Below, one piece after another: positions 35,110 to 45,700 of a DNA stretch of 64,000 nucleotides. Numbering within the stretch: the first letter of the stretch is position 1; every line of letters begins with the position of its first letter. Under the pieces are notes generated by a model. It was not told the DNA's origin, did no database searches, and saw nothing but the letters and a program-made list of their open reading frames with translations. The position numbers were made by a program, and so were the translations under genes. The stretch covers positions 1,585,427 to 1,649,426 of the forward strand of contig JADCRB010000017.1 of NCBI GenBank assembly GCA_021464245.1, read 5' to 3'. Source of the stretch: Carallia brachiata. Lineage: Eukaryota; Streptophyta; Magnoliopsida; Malpighiales; Rhizophoraceae.

Positions 35110-35227
35110 AAATGTGGGTGCCAATAGCTACTTCAAAACTTTTGAAAGTAAACGACTTTTGGGCGAATTTCAGCAAAAGTTCCCATCCTTCGATTGAACC
35201 CCAACCCCACCCCCCACCCCCCCTTCG

Positions 35228-36995
35228 ATGGACGGAAACCCCACTAGTGATACCCAAACAGATGATACTGACCCCTTGGCCTGCAACCGAAAGGCGAAGA
35301 AGCCAGAATCAGAGAAGGATATTTGTGCTGTGGAGATGAACGACTCGTCCGGAGCCCAATCATCAAAAGTGGCTACTTCTTTCAACGACAAGCTCCAAGC
35401 AGGCGCAAATGGACCTTCTTTGCTTCTGGGTAAGGCAACTAATAGTGAAATTTCTGCAGAGGGAATTCTAATTTCTTTTGTAGATGGTGACCCACGCATG
35501 AATTTCTCCAATGAAAGAAAGAGGGTGTTTCGGGAATAGTGACGCAACTCTCTTATTGTTAAACTTTGGGGCAGAGCCATCAGCTACACCCATCTCTGCA
35601 ATCAACTCTAAGACCTTTGGAAACCGAAAGGTGAGCTTTGTGTAATTGATTTGGGTAATGAGTACTTCAGTGTGAAATTCACTTGCATTGATGACTACTC
35701 GAAGGCTCTCTGTGGAGGCTCATGGGTCATCCTAGGACACTACCTTGTGGTTCATGAATGGTACCCACACTTTAGACCCTCGACAGCCTCTATTAAGTCT
35801 GCCATTGTTTGGGCTAGACTTCCTGAACTTCCGATTGAGTACTATAATCAGGATGTTCTCCACGCAATTGGAGGATTGATTGGTCATACTGTGAGAGTTG
35901 ATAACCCGACTATGGCTGCATCTCGAGGGAAATTTGCAAGAATTTGTGTTCAGATAGACCTCAACAAGCCGTTACTGTCTAAAATATGGATTGAAGACTT
36001 ACTTGTGAAGATTGAATATGAGGGTATCCCATCCCTCTGCTTTGAATGCGAACAGGCAAACCATGTGAAGGAATTGTGTCCGAGGCTTGTTCCCGCTTCA
36101 TCATGTGAAAGAAATCCAACAGAGACACACATTTCAGCTATGGGAGGGAGATTAGAAGAAATGGAAAACACCAAATATGGACCTTGGATGCATGCCCAAA
36201 AATGGGGACGAAGAACAAATAGCAAGAACCTGGCAGCGAAAATCAAACTAAGGATACTGAACAGGATCTCAATCGTCAAGCAAATGGGTCTCGATTTGCA
36301 ATTCTTGAACATCATTCAGAGGTTGCTACTGAACCCTCATCTTCTGAGCCGACCCCTCCAGTGACTCGAAAGCCATTGCAACCTTTGGGATCACATAAAG
36401 AGGCTCCTCTAACCCCACTTGTACAATGCATACCGGTGTCCAACAAGGAAAATAACTGTCCCAACTTTAATGGGGCGGCCTCAAAGATGAATCTGGATGT
36501 CCCCTTAAGCCACCACACTCAGCCATCACCAGAAAAAGACTCAACCTTTATCACCCCTGCTAAACCATGTGCCACTACTCGAAAGTCTCAAACTTTTAAC
36601 CCAAGAAACAATGTAGGGAATCCCCAGACCCTCTATCCAAACAAACCAAACAATCCTCAGACTGGTCCAGTGTTGTCTTTCGTCCCCAACCTAGCAGCCT
36701 TGTTTGAAAAAGCCTTTAACCAACCTAATCCCATCCCAGATGATAGGACACAATACCCTTACCCAAAATCCCCAGGCTCGGCTGGAGGCTACTTTACTGG
36801 ATCAATTGGTAAAGAGATGAAAAAGAAAAAAGCTCTCAAAGTCAACAACCGCATCCCTACTCGCCACTCGCTGCTTCACCTACCGACATCACCGATATTC
36901 ATGATGCGGGTGGTGCCCTGATTCTAGACTCAACTCCTACCGCTGAGTCTGTGACATCTTTGGAGAGCCTGTCCCCTCAGACAACTCCTCAATGA
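35228..36995 (+). pseudogene. LINE ORF1 (DUF4283 plus zinc-knuckle protein)
   Basis: It starts MDGNPTSDTQTDDTDPL at 35228. In-frame stops occur at 35537-35542 (TAG then TGA) and 35609-35611 (TAA). The DUF4283 core follows: LIVKLWGRAISYTHL, GELCVIDLGNEYFSVKF, GGSWVILGHYLVVHEW, LPELPIEYYNQDVLHAIGG. A knuckle FECEQANHVKELCP (near 36043) retains C-x2-C-like/H/C spacing poorly, with Glu in the second Cys region. Frame changes near 36361 and 36900 lead to a C-terminal reading that stops at TGA 36993-36995, overlapping the ORF2 start. In related LINEs this protein binds the element RNA. Nonfunctional here. Confidence 0.85.
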
Positions 36996-39900
36996 ATTTG
37001 CTAGTATGGAATGTGCGCGGTGCGGGTAAGAAGAACATTACTCGTACTCTTAAAGATTTCTTTTCTTTGTACAAACCTTGCATTGTGTCTATCCTTGAAC
37101 CGAGGATTAAGCAGGATAAGGCTGAAACGGTGATGGCTGAACTTAACTTTAAAGGAAGTTGTCGTGTTGACCCCATAGGTTTTTCTGGTGGTGTGTGGCT
37201 ATTGTGGGACACAGATAGAGTTCAACTTGACATCATCTACAAATCTCCACAAGCGATTCACGCTGTTGTTTATAATCAATCCCAACCCTCATGGATCCTT
37301 TCCTGTGTCTATGCACACCCTAATGACTCAGTTAGAGACCGCATGTGGGAGAACTTTAGCACTGTTGCCACAGCTATGCCCCTTCCGTGGGCCTTGATTG
37401 GTGATTTCAATGATATTCTGGACCCATCAGAAAAAAGCGGTGGCTCCACAAAGACAGCTAGAAGATGTCGTATCTTTCGTGACCATGTTGAGGCTTGCAA
37501 CCTAATTGACTTGGGCTTTTATGGGCCGAAGTTTACCTGGTGGAATAGCAGTTCTGGGAACCAAGTTATCCGAGAGAGAATTGATAGAGCCTTCTCAACG
37601 AAATCTTGGCAGTTGAAGTTCCCTAAAGCTAAACTCCGACACCTGCCAAGGCTAAATTCCGATCACTGCCCCCTTCTTCTACAACTCTCTGATCCTGATG
37701 TGGTGCATAAAAATAATAGGCCTTTTAGATTGGAGGCCATGTGGCTGCTACATGAGGGCTTTGAGGAGTTGGTTCAGCGAAATTGGATTCCCCCAAATTC
37801 CCCAATCCTCGAATCTTTGAACAGAGTTCGTAACGCGGCTGTTGAATGGAATAAGACAGTCTTTGGTAATTTATTTCAACGGAAAAGGGCCATTCTATCT
37901 AGACTGCAGGTTATAAGAAAAGCTCATGATTTGGGATTCTATCCGCAACAGACAGCTTGAGGCTGAGTTGATCCACCAGTACAATAAAGTTCTTGATCAA
38001 GAGGAACTTCTATGGTTCCAAAAATCTCGAGAGACAAATTACTCCTTGGAGATCGGAACACCAAGTTCTTCCACTCCTCTACTGTGCAGCGTAGGAGGCG
38101 CAACAACATTAAAATGTTAAAAAATGCAGCAGGCCACTGGATGGAAGGTAAAGCGGAGCTCATGGAGCACGTCAGAAATTACTTCATGAATTTATTCTCC
38201 TCATCATCTGTAGTGATCCACCCCACTGCAACTCCTCAATGGCCGGTGATCCCCACATCTCTATTCTCCAATCTGGACTCCCCACCAAACAAGGAAGAGG
38301 TACATAGAACTTTAAAGTTGATGGGGGCTTATAAGGCTCCCGGCCCAGACGGCTTCCAAGCAATTTTCTTCCAAAAATATTGGCATATTGTGGGTGACTC
38401 CCTGGTTGAGCTTGTGAAGCATTCTTTCCTGACGGGGAAAATTCCCAGCGACATCAATGAAACTCTCCTCGTGCTCATCCCAAAAGTGGATAGTCCAGAA
38501 AAAATCACTCAGTTTCGGCCCATATCTCTGTGCACTGTAGTCTATAAACTCATCACAAAAGTCATTGTTGAGAGATTGAGACCTATTATGGACACGCTCA
38601 TAAGCCCCCTTCAAACAAGCTTCATGGCTGGTCGAGCACCACATGACAACATAGTTGCGCACAAGAAGTGATCAATTACATCCGCAGGAAGAGAAAGGGT
38701 AAGTCTGGATCCATGGCCTTAAAGATAGACCTTGAAAAAGCTTACGACAGGATCAACTGGTCTTTTTTTAGGAGCACGCTTGAGTCTCTACCCTTCCCTC
38801 AAAGACTTATTCAATTGATCATGAGCTGTGTTACTACAGTTGAAATGACGATACTCTGGAATGGAGAAAAGACCAAAAGCTTTAAACCCCAATGCAGACT
38901 ACGACAGGGTGACCCTATGTCACCATACTTGTTTATATTGTGCATTGAAAGGTTGTCCCATCTGATCTTGTAGGCTGTAAAGTCAAAGAAATGGAAGCCT
39001 ATTAAGGTATCACGCAATGGGCCTCACCTATCGCATCTTTTCTTCGCAGATGACCTGCTGCTTTTTGGGCGCAGATCTCCACTGCTAGGTCCATCAACCA
39101 TGTCATCAACTCTTTCTGCCATCAGTCTGGGCAACGGGTGAGCAGAGAAAAGTCCAAGCTATTTTTCTCCCCCTGTATCGCAAGATCTGAGACACAAGCT
39201 ATAAGCAATGTGCTGGGTTTCTCTGCAGTGAACAACTTGGGCAGATACCTGGGAATTCCTATCTTTCATGATCGAAGAAGTCCTGAGATTTTTCAAGGGA
39301 TAGTGTCAAGAATCCGATCGAAACTAAATGGATGGAAAGCTTCCTCTTTATCCTTAGCGGGTAGGGCAACACTCATACAAAGTGTCTCTCAGTCCATACC
39401 CTACTATTTTATGCACACTATTTACTTACCAGGGGTTATCTGTGAGAAGATAGACAAGTTAAACAGACGTTTCCTATGGGGATCTACTGAATCTCAGAAA
39501 AAAATTAGTCTTGTAGCTTGGGACCAGGTGTGTAAGCCGCGCTGGGCTGGAGGCCTTGGATTACGCAAAACTCGTGATATGAACCTTGCCTTACTCTCAA
39601 AACTTGGCTGGGAGGTACTAAATGGGACTAAAAAAGCGTGGACCATAGTGCTTAAAGAGAAGTATTTTCCTCGGTGCAGCTTTCTTGAGGCGTCCAGATC
39701 CCCATCTCAATCTTCAGTCTGGTCGGCTATTGTATATGGGCGGGAGCTACTAAAGGAAGGTTTAAGATGGAGTGTTGGCGACGGCTGCAATGTCAGATTC
39801 TGGCTTGATGTCTGGGCCTTAGATAAACCCTTTGCTGCTGTTGAGGGAGTGCAATTTGAACCTTTTGAAGCTAATTGGTCGGTGAACAAGTATTGGGACT

Positions 39901-41054
39901 CAACCGGATGCTGGAATTGGTCCCTTCTAAATGGCAAAATCCCTCGAGAAGTTGCATTGATTATCCGAAGCTACAGTATCAGTCCTTTATCGGGACTTTC
40001 TGACAAGCTTGTTTGGCATTCTAAGTCTGGTAGATTTTCAGTTGCGAGTGCTTATGAAACCCTCATCTCACAGGAGACTATTACTACAGAAGATTGGATG
40101 TGGATTTGGAGAACTCCGGTTCCTCCAAATATGCAAACTTTTCTATGGCTGGTTTGGCAAGGCAAGCTGCTAACTAATGCCCAGCGATTCATTCGCCACC
40201 TATCTGAAACTGCTGCCTGTGAAAAGTGCGGGATGTGTTGGGAAGATGAAGCACACATCCTCCTCCGTTGTCACTTTGCAACGCAAGTTTGGAAGTTATT
40301 CTATGAGAGCTTGGACCTCACATATCTCATGTATTGTGATTTCAAAAGTTGGGTAAAGCTTGGTAGTTTGGATGACAAGCAATCTCAGTGGGGTTGCCCC
40401 AGTCAAGTGCTGTTTGTATCTATCTTGTGGCATCTTTGGGACTGCCGAAACAAAAGCATATTTACTGGTCAGTCCTTTTCTCCTCAGATCTCTTTGCTGC
40501 TGCTAAACGAAAAGCTTGTGAATTCTTTGATTTCTTTAAGGAAAGTAGAATCCCAAAGCTATCTTCAATTACACAAAGAAAGAATATTGAATTGATATGC
40601 TGGCAACCCACTAAACACTCTTATGTCAAAATTAATGTGGATGGGTGTGCTAAAGGCTCTCCGGGAATAGCTGGTTGTGGTGGTCTGGCCAGGGCGGTAA
40701 TTGGATTATGGGTTTCTCGGGATTCTGTGGGATATCCGCGGCTATTGGGGCTGAGTTAAGGGGCATAGCTATGGCCATGAAATGCGCATGGGAAAGAGGC
40801 TGGCGCCGAGTTGTTGTTGAAACAGACTCACTCATTGCATTACAAAAAATCAGAATGAGAGATTGGACACAGATTTTTACAGATCTATCATCTTAGAGTG
40901 TCGAAGACTCTTGCAACTACCTTGGGACTGCCAGCTTCAGCACACCCTAAGGGAAGGGAACTATTGCGCCGATTTCTTAGCCAATATTGGAGCGGCGTTA
41001 GAAGAGGATGTGCGGGAATGGAGTATCCTCCACCAGGTTTACAGCAACTGTTGA
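36992..41054 (+). pseudogene. LINE ORF2: endonuclease, reverse transcriptase, zf-RVT, RNase H
   Basis: The ATG at 36992 starts MNLLVWNVRGAGKK. The AP-type endonuclease (36992-37690) shows SILEPRIKQ, IGDFNDILDPSEKSGG and LNSDHCPLLL. Frameshifts occur near 37950 and 38030. RT: YKAPGPDGFQAIFFQKYW (38329 on), FRPISLCTVVYKL, ALKIDLEKAYDRINWSFF (after a shift at 38668), RQGDPMSPYLF, a stop TAG at 38971-38973, and FADD at 39043-39054. A further shift near 39100 leads to a 485-codon frame (39138-40595) with the thumb, and zf-RVT CEKCGMCWEDEAHILLRC. RNase H (40630-41054) spans three frames but keeps the D, E, D, D carboxylates in NVDG, AELRG, ETDS and NYCADFLA. Confidence 0.9.
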
Positions 41055-41168
41055 TGGTTGACAAAGTTGGAGTTCCCTGCCAAGGGGTGGCTAAATGAGC
41101 TTGTTTATCTATTAGCCTTGTATTCCTCTTTTATTTCCTTTTATGTACTTGAATCAAAAAAAAAAAAA

Positions 41169-42640
41169 TGTGAAATCTTTTTCTTGATTATCACTTGGTC
41201 GATGATAGTTAGGATTTTGATTTGAGATCTGTTTTAGCTTCAATTTATGCTTAAGGATATATGTATTCTTGGTCTTGAACTATCTCATTAATATATAAAG
41301 TATTGCCACTGCCAGTTAGCATGTTTTTATTTTTTCTAATTAGGCAGGATGTTGATGTGTTGAAAATTTAACAAGAATGCAAAATATTCAAGAGGAAATG
41401 AGGTACCACGACAAATTTAATGAATAAAATCAATTAATTAGCAGTCACACTTTACCTATGAATGTGTGGATGAGATCCAATGTAATTAGATATTATAATC
41501 ATGATTAAAAACTCAATTTTTTGAATAATTGAAATAGAATAATTTTTTTTATTTGTTTTGCTCACTATCGCAAAATAAATTGAATTTCAAAGACTAAAAT
41601 ATATATCCTAAAATCAATTTACTATGAAATATACTATTTTGATTTCTTGACCTCGTGCATTTTTTCAATCAATTTTTGCCTCTAGTAACTATTAGGTGTA
41701 AAGTTTTATTTCAGTAAACTAAAAAAATTAATTTTTATAATTTAATAGTTTTAAAAAAATTAATGCTAATAGTTTGAAATCTGCACAATGCCTAGGTTGA
41801 TCTCTAATATTTATTGTAATTGGCTAGATTTTTCAATTTCATAATTTATTTTTTATTTAAATAACTTTTCGTCTGGTTAGAGTTTATAATCTTTTTTTTT
41901 TCGTGCTTATAATCTTTTCTTTTTTGAAAAAAAATGTGGCTTTCGATATTTTTGTTTAATTATTCTATTTTCAACTCATTGAAACAAAAATTTTTTTATA
42001 ATAAAACACAAACAAAAATAAAATTATTAACAAATTTAATAAATTTGCGCATCACTAATACTAGTACTAATAATTTTAAAAATGCATTATTCTCAAAATT
42101 TATTATTATTATTATTGAGTCTCATTAAATGGATGTAGGAAAAAGTAGACGTAAGACAGATGTATAATAATTAACCGATTATTTTGTGAAATTAGATGAT
42201 TAATATCTGGAAAAAAAATCGATAAAAATACGTTAATTTTTATTACAAACATTAATCATTTAGTTGTACAATATAATTGATCAATTATTATGTGCCTGTA
42301 CCACGTTAGTCTCTGTATATTTTCTGTTATCATTATGAACAAAATTTCTTGAGCACTTAACTATGAAAGTGCGATACGCACGTAATAATCAGAACTGTTA
42401 ATCATAAAACATGTCTATGTAGTTATGTTGATTATTGTTGTTGTTTTAGAAAAGGAAATAAATAGCTATGTAGTATTTTTTTGTTTGAAAATTTTATCTG
42501 ATTATAATGAAAATTTCATTTTTTGTAATTATAGTAATATTTTTTTATATAAAAAATACCTCTTATTATTTTTTATTACAAAAAATATAATAATTATTAT
42601 AAAAAAATCAAAATTTCAGTGTAACTGATTTCCGTTTTTT
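41169..42640. other. AT-rich DNA between LINE and PSD gene
   Basis: No gene. A Helitron-like end lies near 41808, and a short hairpin gtgcgatacgcac at 42370-42382. Confidence 0.55.
41781..41808 (+). mobile_element. Helitron-like 3' terminus (degenerate, putative)
   Basis: ctgcacaatgcctaggttgatctCTAAT resembles the end at 31478 (both share TTGATCTCTA or a close variant) but the stem is mostly lost. Confidence 0.25.
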
Positions 42641-42759
42641 TTTTGAAAAAAATAATCATTTATAAACTTAAACTCTACCAATTGGCTTTGTTTGACTCTA
42701 GCGTTACTAGTCAGTGGCCATTAAACAAGTCACACGGAGAGAGAAATAGAGAGAGAAAA
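42641..42759 (+). promoter_or_regulatory. proximal promoter and GA-rich leader of the PSD gene
   Basis: tataaacttaaac at 42660 is a plausible TATA-type element, and a GA-rich run (42735-42759, ggagagagaaatagagagag) directly precedes the ATG. The position of the start site is inferred. Confidence 0.35.
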
Positions 42760-45700
42760 ATGGGGCATGGAAGCTCGAAGGACACGTCGGAATCGGAAAG
42801 CGGGGAAGGAGAAAGCTCGCGTATTTCGCGACTGAAGCAGAGACTTAATGTCCACCGTCATCACCACGACGACGACGGCGACGACAAGGACAAAGACAAA
42901 GACGGCGGCGATCGTCGCCATCACCGTCATCGCATCTTCAGTCGTCGTTCGCAAGGCAGTAGCGGAAGCGGATCAGGTGGTTTGCATCACAAACTCCTCT
43001 CTGCTGATGATTTTGCCGGAATCGCTCTCCTCGCTCTCGTTAGTGTATGTCCTCTACAATTTGTTTTTCTTTCTTCTTTTATATTTTGTCTGTTTGTTTG
43101 TTGTCCTCAAACGACAAAACGGCACCGTTTCAACGCATAACAATTATTTTCGAAGTGATGGCAATGTCCAATGCTCTGGAGACCACACAGTCACTAGTCA
43201 TCACTCTGATGATAGGTAAAGAAGAAAAAATATCTCATTGATATCTTAATTAAAATTAAGATAGTTATTTTTAAAATAAAATTAATAATTTTTAAAATAC
43301 GAAAATAATCTGTATTTTAAAAATTATTAATTTTATTTTAAAAATATCAGTCTTAGTAATCAGGACACTAAAGTCTTAGTAATCAGGACACTAAAGGAGT
43401 ATCCAATTACCGGGATGTATACGGTTGCTTGGTAGAGAAATAGCTTCTAAAACACGCTGCTGCTTTGATGATCCCCTGAATCAAAACCGTTATATTTGGG
43501 ATTTTCCAACATCAAAATTCAATCGTATTATCTTTTATTTGTTTTTCGGTTTGATGCATTTCTACTATTAGAGAAAATTGGCGGGTATTTAAGGCACCAA
43601 GCAAACTAAATAAGTATGGTATGGGATGGACTTTTTTTTTATTAGATTCCCGCAATTATTCTAGAATTTTTGCTTATCCGATCAGCACGCGTCCTTTTCA
43701 TCAAAGAGGAGAATTTGTGACTTGAATGGGACATTATCGAGATTTGTTTTCTTTAAGACTGATTCACAGGAATCCTCGATTTAGATTCTTGATGCCATCG
43801 ATCCTATGTTATTGCATCATTGCATGTGACTATTACTGAAGATGTTTATCCATCCTTTCCCCAACTTTAGCCGAAAAGAGAAGCACAAGAAAAGTTGTTT
43901 ATAAGCTCATGATAAAAAGAATCAAAGGTAAGGCGTCTAAAAAGTTTTAAGAATTGAAAGTGCTGCTTACGTTTCGCATAAGTTCCTTCTCTTTACATTT
44001 TTAATAAGTCCTTTTCTTTTCTTTTCATGTAATATAATTGTTGTTATTGTTATTATTATTATTATTACTTTCGTCACCATGGGTGTCATTAAATAGACGT
44101 TTGCCTTTTTCCCTTTTTGTTTTTTCTTTGAAACTATGATTTCAGGCGGAAATGAAATTTAAAGACAGGTGGCTTGCTTGCGTCTCCTTTGGGGAGCAAA
44201 CTTTTCGTACGGATGTTTCGGATCAGTTAGGCATTTCCTTTCGTTTATTTCTTTTGGCTTATTTTCTTTTGAGTCTGGTTTCTTGTCCAACTGGTAGCTG
44301 CAGCTTGTAATTTTTTGACTTATTAATTATCCTTTAAAACTCTATGCTGCCTTTTCTTCGCCCTGTCATTCTTGGCGTAAAGATGGTGTAAAATATGTAT
44401 ACTGCGGCTCCCTTTGAAGGTTAAGTATATGGTTTCATTAACATGGCATGTGTAGAGCAAATTACAACTTTCTGTCATCCACTACTGTGCGTAAAAAATT
44501 TTCTTCCAAACATTTTGCATACAAAGAGTGGAAGGACACAACGACCTTGAAAATGCAGGAACCTTGGCCATGGTGAACAGAGTTACATTCTTCCGCATTA
44601 AGGTTCACCTTTTACCTGTTTACTCAAAAAAAAAAAAAAATTTCTTCACCTTTTCCTGACACCTTTTTACCCGTTGATTTCTAATTATAACCTTATAACC
44701 TCATATTGTCTTGCAATGACCAGCTTGTAGGGAAAAATGTTCATCAGACATATAGAGATAGTCAATCAACTTAACGCTTCAACCATGGATATCTCTCAAT
44801 ATAAAGATAGTCAATGAACTTGGTTTTAGCTTCAAATCAGTTGGTTATTTTCCAAGTATTGCTTAGCCTTTGCTTCATTACCGTAGGATGCTGGTGTACC
44901 TGCAAGAAACTGTCCAAACTAACGTACTTTTGAGTGCTCAAATGTAAAGGATTCCTGAAAATGACAAAAAATTGTGATTACAAAGTTCATTGTATTGTGA
45001 CATTGTATATATGAGCTGGGCATTCCAATTACATGGCCATGCTATTCATAATAAAAGATTAGCTGTCCATGCGTTATTTGATTGCTATCAGTGTCCATTT
45101 TGCTTACCTTTCATTTCTATTTTCTTTAATAACCTGTAGCTCTGTTCTTAAGTATTACAATGTTAAGCTTGGTTTCTTTGTTCTGCAGCACAGACAAACC
45201 TGTTTGGAACTCTGTGAGTATTCTAAATAATACCTCGCATTCATTGAAGCTATTTAATTTTTTGAATCTCATTTGTTTGGATTACCTAGCAACCTTATGC
45301 AATCTGCAAGGAAAACCATGATATAACGCAACAAGCTTGAGTAGTTGCTTCTTATGTACCTGTAATATTTAGTTACATGGGACATTGAAGTTGTTTGTGA
45401 TTATTTGATGGCAGAGTGTTATCTGCCAAGTTTCTGATAATTCTTCTTGTTTCTTTGAAAACTATTTTGATGTGAGCAAACCGCAAATCTTGTACGTTCT
45501 TTGTTTACATATCATTATTTTCTTCTCCTGGAAATGGCATTCTACCAAGGGACATTTATAGTTATGTTAGCTAACTTTGCAGTCACTTGGGTATTATTGG
45601 TTAAATCTATTAAAGTCTACTTTATGTTTCATGTTCCTTGCGTAGGAGAAGAAACTACTTCTGGAAAGAAATGGGCCTCATGTTGCTAGGATCTCTGTGT

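Larger units (their letters stand above)
35110..41168 (+). mobile_element. near full-length L1-type LINE with RNase H and poly-A tail
   Basis: The order is 5' leader (to 35227, including a C-rich tract at 35198-35225), ORF1 with DUF4283 and a knuckle, ORF2 with endonuclease, reverse transcriptase, zf-RVT and RNase H, a short 3'UTR, and a poly-A tail at 41156-41168. The 5' border is approximate. AAATGTG occurs both at about 35110-35116 and directly at the tail, which would fit a short target duplication, but 7 bases with adjoining A-rich sequence is weak evidence. Multiple stops and frameshifts make it inactive, yet domains are all recognisable, so it is younger than the two other LINE relics here. 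Confidence 0.88.

Noticed and set aside
34940..35120. gagtgaagtctttg as the upstream half of a LINE target duplication (compare tgtgaaatctttt after the poly-A)
   Set aside because: Too many mismatches; only the short AAATGTG near 35110 matches exactly and even that is weak.
35170..35580. 136-codon minus-strand frame over the LINE ORF1 start
   Set aside because: It is the antisense shadow of the ORF1 region, with no motif.
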